From the NCBI GenBank assembly GCA_019638025.1, contig JAHBUO010000005.1, positions 1-64,000 on the forward strand: DNA of 64,000 nucleotides. The letters run 5' to 3'. The notes under the pieces are model-generated. The model saw nothing but the letters and a program-made list of their open reading frames with translations. It did no database searches and had not been told where the DNA came from. The translations under genes and the position numbers were made by a program. Shown piece after piece: positions 1 to 9,295 of the stretch (positions are counted from its first letter, which is position 1; each line of letters opens with the position of its first letter). This DNA is from Ignavibacteriaceae bacterium (GTDB taxonomy: Bacteria > Bacteroidota > Ignavibacteria > Ignavibacteriales > Ignavibacteriaceae).

Positions 1-82
1 AGCTGTTTACGAAAAAAGTCAATCACCAAAGACCCAATTAAAAGAAGCTCTTCAATTGGGAATAACATATACATTATTCTAA
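1..82 (+). CDS. C-terminal end of an outer-membrane protein (partial)
   Basis: An open frame enters from the left edge (first full codon at base 2) and stops at TAA 80-82, giving 26 residues that end in LGITYTLF. A hydrophobic/aromatic strand ending in phenylalanine is the usual C-terminal signal of outer-membrane beta-barrels, for example TonB receptors or porins. mscL starts 12 bases later on the same strand, so the frame is well placed to be a real upstream gene. Only the last strand is visible, so the family cannot be named. Confidence 0.5.
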   Translation, partial: AVYEKSQSPKTQLKEALQLGITYTLF

Positions 83-94
83 GGGAACAAGAAA

Positions 95-520
95 ATGTCA
101 GTTATAAAAGAATTTAAGAAATTTGCGATGCGCGGTAATGTTGTTGACCTTGCCGTCGGTATCATTATTGGTGGAGCATTCGGAAAAATTGTATCTTCAC
201 TTGTTGCAGATGTTTTGATGCCCCCACTTGGATTAATTATTGGCGGAATTAATTTTACGGATATTAAATTCACTATAAAAGATGCTGTTATTGATTCAGC
301 AGGAAAAGTAATCTCCTCTCCGGTAACACTTAATGCGGGTAATTTTATTCAATCAGTTTTTGATTTCGCAATAGTTGCATTTTCTGTCTTTATTTTGGTA
401 AAAGCTATGAACAAGCTTACCGCTAAAGACCAGGCAAAAGAAGTTGTTCCGGCTACACCTCCTCCTCCTTCTAAGGAAGTACAATTATTATCAGAAATAA
501 GGGATTTATTAAAAAAGTAA
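95..520 (+). CDS. mscL: Large-conductance mechanosensitive channel MscL
   Basis: MscL forms a homopentameric inner-membrane pore that opens under membrane tension to release solutes after hypo-osmotic shock. The 141-residue protein begins [20 protein letters not shown], the typical amphipathic N-terminal helix, followed by TM1 (about residues 17-40, rich in small residues for the gate), a periplasmic loop, TM2 (about 86-108) and a charged C-terminal helix after a run of prolines (TPPPPS). Length is normal for the family. AAGGGA lies about eight bases before the ATG. A 60-residue membrane protein follows three bases after its stop and is probably co-transcribed. Confidence 0.95.
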   Translation: MSVIKEFKKFAMRGNVVDLAVGIIIGGAFGKIVSSLVADVLMPPLGLIIGGINFTDIKFTIKDAVIDSAGKVISSPVTLNAGNFIQSVFDFAIVAFSVFILVKAMNKLTAKDQAKEVVPATPPPPSKEVQLLSEIRDLLKK

Positions 521-523
521 AGC

Positions 524-706
524 ATGAAAAACAAAAGTGATAAGCATAAAGGGTGGTCTATTCACCATGGGGATTATGAACCGGACAACTCTTTAAGAGA
601 TATGGAACTAAGAATTAAAAAGAAACAGTTCCGGGTTAAGATTGTTAAAGCAATCTTCTTTATTATAGGTGCGTCTGTACTATTGGCAGTAATATTAAGT
701 TTGTAA
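524..706 (+). CDS. Small single-pass membrane protein, function unknown
   Basis: A 60-residue protein that I do not recognise. Residues 1-40 are hydrophilic and strongly charged (KNKSDKHKGW, then a basic RIKKKQFRVK stretch), and residues about 41-60 form one transmembrane helix that runs to the end (AIFFIIGASVLLAVILSL). The positive stretch before the helix suggests an N-in orientation. It starts three bases after the mscL stop, so translation is likely coupled; no good Shine-Dalgarno sequence is visible. It could be a small accessory membrane protein, but nothing beyond position links it to MscL. Confidence 0.6.
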   Translation: MKNKSDKHKGWSIHHGDYEPDNSLRDMELRIKKKQFRVKIVKAIFFIIGASVLLAVILSL

Positions 707-717
707 CTGAATATTAT

Positions 718-731
718 CTAACTAAAGTTAG
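718..731. repeat. Short inverted repeat upstream of the S46 peptidase
   Basis: CTAACT-AA-AGTTAG is a perfect 6-2-6 inverted repeat ending about 22 bases before the chosen ATG at 754. It could be an operator or part of an mRNA leader hairpin. The sequence is AT-rich and short, so chance is possible. Confidence 0.25.
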
Positions 732-753
732 TTTGAAAAAAAATGGAGTTAAG

Positions 754-2931
754 ATGAAGAAAAATCAATCATACACAATGCAGAAATTAATTAGCTCAGT
801 ATTGATATTACTGATTGCATTTGTTTTTGCAGGTTCCACTCCCCCGGAAGAGGGAATGTATCCTCTAAGTGAAATTTCTAAACTCGACTTGAAAAAGGCC
901 GGACTTAAAATCGATATCAATCAAATTTATAACCCGAATGGAATAGGTTTGATTGATGCACTTGTAAATATTGGTGGATGTACCGGTTCTTTTGTTTCTG
1001 ATGAAGGATTAATTATAACTAATCACCATTGTGTTTTTGATTATGTAAGCCGCGCAAGTTCAGTTGAGAACAATTATCTCGAGAACGGTTTTCTCGCCGA
1101 AGATAAATCAAAGGAAATCCCGGCTGTTGGATTAACTTGTAAGATTACTGAGTCTTATGAAGATGTTTCAGATATAATTCTTAACGCTGCAAATGAAGCA
1201 AAAGATGTTTCTGAAAGAACCAAAGCTATTCAGAAAAAAAGTCGTGAACTGATTGAAGAAGCTGAAAAGAAAAATCCCGAAATAAAAGCTGAAGTATCAG
1301 AAATGTTTATCGGTAAAACGTACATTTTATTCAAATACAAAATTATAAAAGATGTTAGGTTGGTGTATGCACCACCAAGATCAATCGGTGAGTTTGGGGG
1401 TGAAGAAGATAATTGGATTTGGCCTCGTCATACAGGAGATTTTTCTTTTATTCGTGCGTATGTTGGGAAAGATGGAAGTCCGGCAGAGTACTCAAAAGAG
1501 AACGTCCCATTCACACCGAAAAAGTTCTTAAAAGTTAATCCAAACGGTGTTGAAGAGAATGATTTCGTATTTATTCTTGGCTATCCCGGAAGAACCTTCA
1601 GACATCAGCCTTCGCAATTTATTGAGTATCAAGAAAAATTCTTACTCCCCTACACCGCAGAACTTTATACATGGATGATGAGTGAATTTGAAAAACTTGG
1701 CTCTAATGATAAAGCTTTGGAGTTAAAGCTTTCATCAAGAATTAAGAGCCTGGCCAACACACAAAAAAATTATTTAGGTAAGTCAAAAGGATTAAGAAGA
1801 TTATCTTTAGTTGATAAAAAGAAGAATGAGGAGCTTGAGTTAAAGAAATTTATTCTTGCTGATAAAAATCTTAGCAGCAAATACTCGACATTATTTGATG
1901 ATATTGCATCAGTTTATAACGAAATATTTGAACTCGGAAAATTCCAAATCTTATACCCTCAGCTAATGAACAATAATATGTTAATGCGTATTGGCAACGG
2001 TTTACTTGATTATTCCGAAGAAATGCAAAAACCGACATCCGAACGTAAAACTCAATTCAACGAAAAGAATTTGCCTGCATTCGAATCAAGAATGACTATG
2101 ACTTTCCAAGATTATAATCCTGTTGTGGAAAAACTTACTTTAACTCGTATGCTTGGCGATGCTGTTAAATATGATGAGATGAGTGTTCTTACTTATTTTG
2201 CAGAGTTGAAGTCTAACGGTGTCAATATCGATAATTTTGTTGATGAGTTGATTAATAAGACAGTACTAAGAACGAAAGAAGATTTTGATAAATACAAAAC
2301 AATGTCCCCTACTGAATTAGAAAATCTGAATGATCCGTTAATTTCATTTTTAATAGAACTTAGAAATGGATATAAACCTATCAGCAAAAAGAATGACGAA
2401 CGAACCGGCAAGTTGAATATATTATTAGCACAATATCTCGACCTCAAAAAAGAATGGCAGAACAAGACTTTCGTTCCCGATGCAAATAGTACATTACGTT
2501 TAACATATGGAAATATTAGAGGTTATTCTCCTGTCGATGCAACATATTATAAACCGATTACCACTCTTTCAGGAGTTATTGAGAAAAGCTATCTCGGAGG
2601 TGATTATGCTGTTCCTAAGAAATTGAGAGAGCTTTACGATAAAAAAGATTTTGGCAGATTTAAGAATAAAAAACTTAACGACGTACCGGTTTCAATATTG
2701 TATAATACCGATACTTCAGGCGGAAACTCCGGAAGTCCAATAATGAATGCCAATGGTGAAATAATTGGTGTAAACTTCGATAGGGCATTTGAAGCAACAA
2801 TTAATGATTTTGCATGGAGTGAAGATTATAGTCGCTCAATCGGGGTTGATATCCGATATGTTCTTTGGGTAACTCAAAAAATCGGAGGAGCTGATTATCT
2901 TCTCAAAGAAATGGGTGTATCGCTCGACTAG
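754..2931 (+). CDS. S46 family serine dipeptidyl-peptidase, DPP11-like
   Basis: Exported serine peptidase that removes dipeptides from peptides in the periplasm (family S46, DPP7/DPP11, chymotrypsin fold with a helical cap). The catalytic histidine lies in TNHHC (about residue 91) and the nucleophile in GGNSGSP (about residue 659). The residue 18 after that serine is Arg (NFDR), the position that in DPP11 enzymes gives preference for Asp/Glu at P1, whereas DPP7 has Gly there. A signal peptide covers about residues 1-27. I chose ATG 754 because GGAGTT lies six bases before it; an upstream TTG at 733 is in frame but lacks a ribosome site. About 725 residues, normal for S46. A strong terminator follows. 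Confidence 0.93.
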   Translation: MKKNQSYTMQKLISSVLILLIAFVFAGSTPPEEGMYPLSEISKLDLKKAGLKIDINQIYNPNGIGLIDALVNIGGCTGSFVSDEGLIITNHHCVFDYVSRASSVENNYLENGFLAEDKSKEIPAVGLTCKITESYEDVSDIILNAANEAKDVSERTKAIQKKSRELIEEAEKKNPEIKAEVSEMFIGKTYILFKYKIIKDVRLVYAPPRSIGEFGGEEDNWIWPRHTGDFSFIRAYVGKDGSPAEYSKENVPFTPKKFLKVNPNGVEENDFVFILGYPGRTFRHQPSQFIEYQEKFLLPYTAELYTWMMSEFEKLGSNDKALELKLSSRIKSLANTQKNYLGKSKGLRRLSLVDKKKNEELELKKFILADKNLSSKYSTLFDDIASVYNEIFELGKFQILYPQLMNNNMLMRIGNGLLDYSEEMQKPTSERKTQFNEKNLPAFESRMTMTFQDYNPVVEKLTLTRMLGDAVKYDEMSVLTYFAELKSNGVNIDNFVDELINKTVLRTKEDFDKYKTMSPTELENLNDPLISFLIELRNGYKPISKKNDERTGKLNILLAQYLDLKKEWQNKTFVPDANSTLRLTYGNIRGYSPVDATYYKPITTLSGVIEKSYLGGDYAVPKKLRELYDKKDFGRFKNKKLNDVPVSILYNTDTSGGNSGSPIMNANGEIIGVNFDRAFEATINDFAWSEDYSRSIGVDIRYVLWVTQKIGGADYLLKEMGVSLD

Positions 2932-2950
2932 AAAAAGCAACTTGATAAAA

Positions 2951-2974
2951 AAAGGCGGTTTAATAACCGCCTTT
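2951..2974. terminator. Bidirectional rho-independent terminator
   Basis: A perfect 10-bp stem (AAAGGCGGTT / AACCGCCTTT) with a TAAT loop, flanked by A-run and T-run. It sits between the converging S46 peptidase gene (+) and the beta-barrel gene (-) and can end transcription from both sides. Confidence 0.9.
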
Positions 2975-2980
2975 TTTTGT

Positions 2981-3556
2981 TTATATCCTAAATGCTATTC
3001 CCGCCTGAATTGAAACGAATGCACGTGCAATATATTTTGTTCTGATTCTGTTGTATCGTGCATTAACATCAACATCAAAAAGTGGTGACATATTCATTCT
3101 AAATCCTAAAACCGGAGAAAATCCAAATTTCGCTTCAGTCTCATCAGTTGACAAAGTCCCTAATAATCCATAATCAATTTCGAGATAATATTTTGAGTAA
3201 TACAACCCGGCATCAAAACCTGCATACGGAATAAAGTCGACATCGGTAAAGTTATACCTCGCCCCAATTAATATCGGAATAGTTTGAAACCGAAAATTAT
3301 AATCGGGTAAATCTTCTTTGAATCCGCAATTATAATAACCGATTGAACCGGTCACTTCAATATTGGAATAAAATACTGTTGTGCTAAAATTTATGTTAGT
3401 TCCAAAACCAACATCAACAGCATCTTCAAAATAACCGGCAGGTATTGCAACTGACCCTTGTGAGCCTACTCTGAATTGGGCAAACTGATTATTGCTAAAG
3501 AAGAAGACCAAAATAAGAGCTGAGATTACAGTGTTAATATTTTTATTAAGCATCAA
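2981..3556 (-). CDS. Outer-membrane beta-barrel protein (OmpA/porin-like fold)
   Basis: A 191-residue exported protein with an N-terminal signal peptide (about residues 1-26, ending NNQFAQ) and then alternating short strands rich in Gly, Tyr and Phe, such as NFRFQTIPILIGARYNF and PYAGFDAGLYYS. This pattern and the final hydrophobic strand (VSIQAGIAFRI) fit a small 8-strand outer-membrane barrel of the kind often named 'outer membrane beta-barrel protein'. No catalytic motif is visible and the ligand or role is unknown. It converges on the S46 peptidase gene across a shared terminator. Confidence 0.75.
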   Translation of the reverse strand: MMLNKNINTVISALILVFFFSNNQFAQFRVGSQGSVAIPAGYFEDAVDVGFGTNINFSTTVFYSNIEVTGSIGYYNCGFKEDLPDYNFRFQTIPILIGARYNFTDVDFIPYAGFDAGLYYSKYYLEIDYGLLGTLSTDETEAKFGFSPVLGFRMNMSPLFDVDVNARYNRIRTKYIARAFVSIQAGIAFRI

Positions 3557-3612
3557 TTTTATTTTTGAAAATTTTCGAATTAACTATTCTGAAAATAGTA
3601 ATTATTTTGAAT

Positions 3613-3620
3613 CAAACATA
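3613..3620 (-). promoter_or_regulatory. Possible -7 box (TATGTTTG) for the beta-barrel gene
   Basis: An exact TAnnTTTG match on the minus strand, but 56 bases from the start codon, further than the other matches in this window. It may give a longer leader or be chance. Confidence 0.3.
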
Positions 3621-3654
3621 AAAAATCTTTATTCAGAATGAATTAATGTTTATT

Positions 3655-3685
3655 TTGACAACAACTAATTTTTGATATTGATAAT
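3655..3685 (+). promoter_or_regulatory. Possible sigma-70-like promoter for the TonB receptor gene
   Basis: TTGACA (3655-3660) followed after about 18-19 bases by TGATAAT. This resembles a standard -35/-10 pair just ahead of the TTG start at 3701. The region is AT-rich, so this is tentative. Confidence 0.3.
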
Positions 3686-3700
3686 ACAGGTGATTCTAAT

Positions 3701-6052
3701 TTGAATTGTTCATCAAAGCAATTTTTCATCAGTTTGATTACACTTTTCTCAGTAGTTCTTCTTTCTGAAAGAGGAATAAGCCAACAGCGAACAGTAACAG
3801 TTAACGGAATTGTTTCAGAGGCTATTACGGGAGAAGTCCTGATTGGAGCAAATGTTTTAATCTATTCCGATAGTCTTAAATCTAATCTTCCAATTAGAGG
3901 CGGTGCAACAAACAGATATGGTTTTTACTCACTTCCTGGAATTCCGACAGGAACGTACTATTTATTCGTTACAAGCATCGGATTTGAAACTATTCAACAA
4001 AAAATTGAAATTACTACTAAGGAACCTTCATTAAGATTAGACTTTAAACTGATAAAACAAGCTGTGAAACTTGACGAAGTTATTGTTCAAGATAAAAAGA
4101 CTGCGTTTACAGAAACATCAAGTACGATTGAAGTTGAGCCTTACGTAGTAAAACAACTTCCATCAATCGGAGGAGAGACCGATGTATTTCGCGCCTTGCA
4201 ATTACTCCCCGGAGTTACCGCAGCAACCGAAATCTCTACCGGAATCTATGTTCGTGGCGGCTCCCCCGATCAAAACTTAACACTTGTAGATGGAGTAGTT
4301 GTTTATAATCCTTCACATCTTGGTGGTTTTGCGTCTACTTTTAATTCTGATGCACTTCAAAATATTAAGCTGATGAAAGGTGCTTTTCCTGCTGAGTATG
4401 GAGGAAGATTAAGTAGTGTACTTGATGTTACGATGCGTGAAGGAACTCGAGAAAAATTTGTCGGAACTGCAGGTATTAATATGATATCTTCGAGAGTTAC
4501 TCTTGAAGGTCCTCTCGAAGATAAAGCGACATATATTCTATCGGGAAGAAGTATGTACCTTGATAAAATATTGCCCGCAATTCCTAATGCCGACCCGATT
4601 CCACGTTACAGTTTCTACGATCTGAATGGTAAAGTGAATTACAATCTTTCCGAATCAAATAAAATTTCCATCAGCGGATTTTTCAGCCAGGATAATCTAA
4701 CCGAACCCCCCGCTAACAAAGATGTAGGATTTGATATCGGATGGGGAAATTCAACTATCAATTTAACATGGACTAGTATAAACTCGGCTTCAATTTTTAC
4801 TAATACATCATTGATGTACACAAACTATTCTTTCTCTACTTTAATAAAGGATAAGTCGCCGGTAAAAGATCCATTAGATTTCTTTACTTCATCTGTTATA
4901 AATGATTTTCTTTTAAGAAGAGATATGCAAATTTTTGCCGGAGAAAATCACACAATCAAAACTGGAGCTGAAGTAGTATATCATAATTTTTCTACAACAA
5001 CAAGTGATTATTTTATTCAAGAATTAAAGTATAAAGAGAATTACGGAACATCCGTACAAGCGGTGGAAGCCTCTATCTTCTTGCAAGATGAATGGAAAAT
5101 ATTTGATAACTTTTCAACAAATTTCGGTACACGTTTGTATTATTTTCAGAATCAGAAATTTTTACGAGCCGAACCAAGAATTTCTTTAACGTATAATATT
5201 TTTGAGCGATTCATTTTGCGAGGTTCATTTGCTGTTGCACATCAAGCATTACACATGTTAACACGAAACGATATCTATCTGCCAACCGATGTTTGGTACC
5301 CTTCTACAAAGGATGTAACTCCCTCACGAGCTATTCAAGGGGCGGTCGGATTTGAAGCAAGTTCGTTTGATCAAACTTTTCTTTTCTCAGTCGAAGCATA
5401 CTATAAAGATTTAAAAGATATTTATGAGTACAAAGAGGGAGCTAATTTTTCATTCAATACAGAGTTTGAAAAACAACTAACTAGCGGAAGAGGCGAAGCT
5501 TACGGGCTTGAATTCTTTCTCAACAAACGGATTGGTAGCGTTAACGGATGGATTGGTTATACAACTGCTTGGACTCGCCGCCATTTCGAATTGCTAAACG
5601 CCGGCAACTCTTTCTATCCTCGTTATGACAGAAGACACGATATTTCAATTGTTGTTACTTACGAACCAATGAAAAATTTGAATTTCGGAGCTACATGGAC
5701 TTACGGAACCGGACAAGCATTTGCTTTACCGATTGGTCAATACTCTTTTGTAGGGATAAGTACTCCAACTTCAGACAACAAAGAAGCACTTTATTATAAT
5801 TATTCTGAAAGAGATGCTTTCAGGTTACCCCCGTTTCACAAACTTGATTTAAGTTGTAAGTACACTATTTTATGGAACGATAACTCACTCGAATTTGCAC
5901 TAAGCATTTATAACGCTTACAACAGGAATAATCCTTTTTCAAAATACATAGGATATAAAATTGATGAAGCTACCGGAGAAAAAATTCCGGTATTGAAGCA
6001 ATTTACTTTATTTCCATTTTTACCGACTCTCGGAGTTAACTTTAAGTTTTAA
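3701..6052 (+). CDS. TonB-dependent outer-membrane receptor with N-terminal carboxypeptidase-regulatory-like domain
   Basis: Outer-membrane gated barrel for uptake of an unknown ligand, powered by TonB/ExbBD. In order: signal peptide (about 1-27), a carboxypeptidase-D regulatory-like beta sandwich (about 30-115, from VNGIVSEAITGEVLIGANVL), a plug domain (about 145-250, containing YVRGGSPDQNLTLVDGV) and a 22-strand barrel to the C-terminus LGVNFKF, which ends in Phe. At 783 residues it is short for a SusC protein and has no SusD partner. The start is TTG, with AGGTGA seven bases ahead and no Met within the signal peptide. The next gene overlaps by one base (TAATG), so the DUF4249 lipoprotein is its partner. 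Confidence 0.92.
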   Translation: MNCSSKQFFISLITLFSVVLLSERGISQQRTVTVNGIVSEAITGEVLIGANVLIYSDSLKSNLPIRGGATNRYGFYSLPGIPTGTYYLFVTSIGFETIQQKIEITTKEPSLRLDFKLIKQAVKLDEVIVQDKKTAFTETSSTIEVEPYVVKQLPSIGGETDVFRALQLLPGVTAATEISTGIYVRGGSPDQNLTLVDGVVVYNPSHLGGFASTFNSDALQNIKLMKGAFPAEYGGRLSSVLDVTMREGTREKFVGTAGINMISSRVTLEGPLEDKATYILSGRSMYLDKILPAIPNADPIPRYSFYDLNGKVNYNLSESNKISISGFFSQDNLTEPPANKDVGFDIGWGNSTINLTWTSINSASIFTNTSLMYTNYSFSTLIKDKSPVKDPLDFFTSSVINDFLLRRDMQIFAGENHTIKTGAEVVYHNFSTTTSDYFIQELKYKENYGTSVQAVEASIFLQDEWKIFDNFSTNFGTRLYYFQNQKFLRAEPRISLTYNIFERFILRGSFAVAHQALHMLTRNDIYLPTDVWYPSTKDVTPSRAIQGAVGFEASSFDQTFLFSVEAYYKDLKDIYEYKEGANFSFNTEFEKQLTSGRGEAYGLEFFLNKRIGSVNGWIGYTTAWTRRHFELLNAGNSFYPRYDRRHDISIVVTYEPMKNLNFGATWTYGTGQAFALPIGQYSFVGISTPTSDNKEALYYNYSERDAFRLPPFHKLDLSCKYTILWNDNSLEFALSIYNAYNRNNPFSKYIGYKIDEATGEKIPVLKQFTLFPFLPTLGVNFKF

Positions 6053-6861
6053 TGAATATGAAAAAAATCTTAATCCTTTTATCGTTTTTTATTTTATTAA
6101 CATTAGGATGTGAGCAAACATCGACAACTGAAGATATCCCGTACAAGACCGTGCTGGTTGTTCGTGGTCTGATTGAAGAAGGAAAAGTAATCAAAGATAT
6201 TTATGTAGGAAAAACTTTTCCGGTCGGATTAAAATACAGTACTGATTTTGCAAATGTAACCAATGCTACTGTTCTTCTTCAAATTAATGATGAAGCTATT
6301 ATAACTTTAAGACATACATTAAACGGATTGTACACGACCAATAATCTGGTTGCCCGTAGAGGGAATAAATATACCTTAATCATTCAATGGGGAGATAAAA
6401 CCGGATATGGCCAAACAGAAATTCCCCAAAAAGGAGCGTTCAGTTCTACATCTGTAGTAATGAAAGAAGAGAACGGTCAGCAAATTTTCAGTTTAGAAGG
6501 GCGTGTATCTACTTTTAATAATGAAGCATACGGAGCTACTTGGGCAGTTTTAGGTTCAGGGAATAGTATAATGGACGAGAGTAAAGAATTTGGAAATATT
6601 GTAAGAGGAAAAACTGCAGGGGAAAACATCATCGTTCCTACTGCAACAATTCCCCGAAATTTTGTCTCAGGTAGCAGTACATTAGGAGTAAGATTTTATA
6701 TTTATGACAGCTCTTTTTATGATTACTACTTAACTCAAAATTCAAATCAGATATCTGATGCTATTTTTGGTCAACCGACTGCGGCAGTAAAATGGAACGT
6801 TACAGGTGATGCAATAGGTATGTTCGTGGCAAGATGCGACACACTAATTAGAATGAATTAA
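6052..6861 (+). CDS. DUF4249-family lipoprotein
   Basis: A 269-residue lipoprotein of the DUF4249 type. It has a signal peptide with lipobox LTLGC (Cys about residue 20), then a beta-rich region with the family pattern: an opening strand (VLVVRGLIEEGKVIKDIYVG), VTNATVLLQIND, and GLYTTNN...KYTLIIQWGDK. In Bacteroidota these proteins are usually encoded directly after a TonB receptor and are thought to assist it at the cell surface; the biochemical role is not established. Here the ATG overlaps the receptor stop codon (TAATG), showing tight translational coupling. It converges on and overlaps the propeller lipoprotein gene by four bases. Confidence 0.85.
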   Translation: MNMKKILILLSFFILLTLGCEQTSTTEDIPYKTVLVVRGLIEEGKVIKDIYVGKTFPVGLKYSTDFANVTNATVLLQINDEAIITLRHTLNGLYTTNNLVARRGNKYTLIIQWGDKTGYGQTEIPQKGAFSSTSVVMKEENGQQIFSLEGRVSTFNNEAYGATWAVLGSGNSIMDESKEFGNIVRGKTAGENIIVPTATIPRNFVSGSSTLGVRFYIYDSSFYDYYLTQNSNQISDAIFGQPTAAVKWNVTGDAIGMFVARCDTLIRMN

Positions 6862-8078
6862 TTTCCACCGATATATTTGCTGAGTCCGCTTGAACCGCCA
6901 ATCCATTTATTCCCTTCAGCATCAAAAGTAATTGATGTAACTGAATTATTTGGAAGCCCTGAATTTTGCAATGTGTAAAGTGCCCAGTCCTCACCGAAAT
7001 AACTGAACAATCCTGTTGTGGTTCCAATCCAAATAGCACCATTAGGAGACTCACCGATTTTATTAACAGTAGTAAATCCTCTCCCTAAATAATGCCTGAA
7101 ATTTGTTCCGTCAAATTTAGTTAATGTTCCAACCGGAACCGGTGCTGAAGATGCTCCTGATGCAATCCAAAGGTTGCCTTGCCTATCAATAAATAAATCA
7201 TTGATGTAATTGTTATAAAGATTTGAATTTATTACATGAAAGACTTGCCAATTATAATTATCAAATTTGACTAAACCTTCGCCATAAGTTCCAATCCATT
7301 TAGTGTTATTAGCATCAACTACTAATGAGGTTATGTAGTTAGAAGGAAGTCCTGAATTTCTCATTGTGTAGCTATTAAAACGAACACCGTCAAATGAAAT
7401 TAAACCTCCGCTTGCAGTTCCAAACCAAATCACATTGTTTTTATCTTCAACTATGGTAGTAATATAATTATCGACAAGATTTGCATTAACATCTGTAAAC
7501 TTTGTCCATACGGCTCCATCAAATTTCGCAATACCCAATGATGAAGCTACCCAAATATTATTACTCTTGTCAAAAAAGATTTTTCGCAAGAAGTTTGATG
7601 GGATTTGGGAGTTTGTCGATGTATAAATTTGAAAAGTAGTATTATTAAATTTTGCTAATCCTCCACCATTAGAAGCAATCCAAAGACTTCCGGAATTATC
7701 AAAAACTAAATCATTAATAGGACCTGATGGGAGACCGTTTGAAGTTTTCCATACTTTCCACCAATGTGCAGGGTCTTCTCGCATCATTGTATTAATGGTA
7801 TCGGTTCTTCCCCTTTGAAAAATAATGTAAAATGTAGTATCAAGATAAGTCGATTTCTTTACATCAATCTTGTAAAAGCCAGGTTCTAACTCATCGATGT
7901 AAGTCGGGGTAGTTTTTTCAAAAGCTTTACCGTTTACTGTTATAGTTGCCCCTTCAGGATTGGTGCTAACGACAACTTGACTTTTGGTAAGTCCAGGAAG
8001 TATTGGTGGACCATCATCGCAAGATATTAGGAGAATTGGTAGAATAACCGAAAGTAAAGTTATCGATATCTTTTTCAT
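6858..8078 (-). CDS. Lipoprotein with PEGA domain and two-component-regulator-type beta-propeller
   Basis: About 406 residues. A signal peptide and lipobox (LLISC) lead into a PEGA-like beta sandwich (about 30-95, STNPEGATITVNGKAFEKTT) and then repeats of about 40 residues with the pattern D..G.LWIAS..GL.KF, typical of the Reg_prop propeller (for example GSLWIASNGGGLAKF, NVIWFGTASGGLISF, GAIWIGTTTGLFSY). Such propellers form extracellular sensor or binding scaffolds. No kinase domain follows, so it stands alone. An ATG at 8099 is in frame, but I prefer 8078: it gives a standard MKK signal peptide and places a near-match -7 box (8103-8110) 24 bases upstream. Confidence 0.82.
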   Translation of the reverse strand: MKKISITLLSVILPILLISCDDGPPILPGLTKSQVVVSTNPEGATITVNGKAFEKTTPTYIDELEPGFYKIDVKKSTYLDTTFYIIFQRGRTDTINTMMREDPAHWWKVWKTSNGLPSGPINDLVFDNSGSLWIASNGGGLAKFNNTTFQIYTSTNSQIPSNFLRKIFFDKSNNIWVASSLGIAKFDGAVWTKFTDVNANLVDNYITTIVEDKNNVIWFGTASGGLISFDGVRFNSYTMRNSGLPSNYITSLVVDANNTKWIGTYGEGLVKFDNYNWQVFHVINSNLYNNYINDLFIDRQGNLWIASGASSAPVPVGTLTKFDGTNFRHYLGRGFTTVNKIGESPNGAIWIGTTTGLFSYFGEDWALYTLQNSGLPNNSVTSITFDAEGNKWIGGSSGLSKYIGGN

Positions 8079-8102
8079 TTTTATAAATTCATTTATCATT
8101 CT

Positions 8103-8110
8103 TAAAATTA
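8103..8110 (-). promoter_or_regulatory. Near-match -7 box (TAATTTTA) for the propeller lipoprotein
   Basis: Seven of eight bases match TAnnTTTG on the minus strand, 24 bases from the chosen ATG at 8078, the spacing seen for other units in this window. Confidence 0.3.
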
Positions 8111-8165
8111 GAAAATTTTATTTAAAGAACCATTAAGAGGAAGAAAAAATATTTCTTCGTCTCGA

Positions 8166-9293
8166 TTAATAAAATTCGTAATCGTTAAAAAAGTCTATAA
8201 TTAAACTTCGTAAGTAGTGTTCTGCTTCAGATATTAATTCATCACGATTATTATTAAATGATTTCAGCGATAAGAAATATTTGAAATAATTGCAGAAATT
8301 TGATTTTGCTCTTTCATCATAATCTCCGCAGATAATCATTAAGGGAATCCCTAATTCTTTTGCAATTTTTGCTACCCCAAATGGTGCTTTTGATGATAAC
8401 GTTTGGTTATCAAAAAGACCTTCTCCGCTTATGATGAGATTGCAATCTTTGACCCGATTTTTAAAATCTATTAGATTTAGGAAAAAATCTATTCCGCTTA
8501 TTAATTCAGCATTTGCATAATAATGAAGACCATATGCAAGTCCACCTGCCGCCCCCGAATATTGAATATTAGTATTCTCTAAATCAAAAAATTTTTCTGT
8601 GAAATCAACAAACGAATTAACATTATTTTCTAACTCATTTATCTCTTTTTCAGTAGCTCCTTTTTGTTTAGCAAAAACTGCAGCCGTCCCATTTTCCCCG
8701 GAGACTTCATTTGTTACATCGCACAAAACTTTAATTTTTGTTTCGGTTAAGTTTGAAATAATATCTTCCATATGGAGAGAATCAATTTCATTTAACTGTT
8801 GACCTGATAGATAAATCGGAGCTTTATCATGGTTTGAAAAATTAAACCCTAATGCAGTCAAAGCACCGACACCACAATCACAAGTAGCACTCCCACCGGC
8901 ACCAATGAAGATATTCTTGAAGCCTCTTTTAATAGCATCCTTTAACAACTCCCCCGTTCCAAAGGTAGTCGTAATTAATGGATTTCTTTCATCATCGTTT
9001 AATAGTGTAAGTCCGGATGCAGATGCCATTTCGAGAATTGCAGTCTCACTATTCAATACAGCATAATCTGCATTCAGTTTGTGCATCAATGGATTGTTAA
9101 CTTGAGTAGTTATTCTCTCAATATTTAATAAGAACTCTAGATTATCAACAAGACCCTCTCCCCCATCCGAGACCGGAATTGGAATTACTTCAACATTTTT
9201 ATTTACGGAGTTAATAGCATCCTTAATAATTAATGCTACTCTTAAAGCTGAAAGACTGCCTTTAAAGGATGATGGAGCTACAGCAATTTTCAA
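8166..9293 (-). CDS. Glycerate kinase (GarK/GlxK family)
   Basis: Phosphorylates glycerate with ATP to make phosphoglycerate for glycolysis. The 375-residue protein starts with the family signature MKIAVAPSSFKGSLSA, followed by VSDGGEGLVDNL (about 43-54), GAGGSATCDCGVGALTALG (about 130) and a C-terminal GEGLFDNQTLSSKAP motif, all conserved in type-1 glycerate kinases. Whether it yields 2- or 3-phosphoglycerate cannot be told here. The start codon is TTG, supported by GAGGA six bases upstream within the end of the PBP gene. It is the last gene of the Nudix-PBP1A-glycerate kinase operon; this pairing with cell-wall genes has no obvious functional reason. Confidence 0.92.
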   Translation of the reverse strand: MKIAVAPSSFKGSLSALRVALIIKDAINSVNKNVEVIPIPVSDGGEGLVDNLEFLLNIERITTQVNNPLMHKLNADYAVLNSETAILEMASASGLTLLNDDERNPLITTTFGTGELLKDAIKRGFKNIFIGAGGSATCDCGVGALTALGFNFSNHDKAPIYLSGQQLNEIDSLHMEDIISNLTETKIKVLCDVTNEVSGENGTAAVFAKQKGATEKEINELENNVNSFVDFTEKFFDLENTNIQYSGAAGGLAYGLHYYANAELISGIDFFLNLIDFKNRVKDCNLIISGEGLFDNQTLSSKAPFGVAKIAKELGIPLMIICGDYDERAKSNFCNYFKYFLSLKSFNNNRDELISEAEHYLRSLIIDFFNDYEFY

Positions 9294-9295
9294 CT

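Noticed and set aside
8140..8158. GAAGAAA / TTTCTTC stem after the glycerate kinase gene
   Set aside because: Weak A/T-rich stem without a T-run on the relevant strand; not convincing as a terminator.
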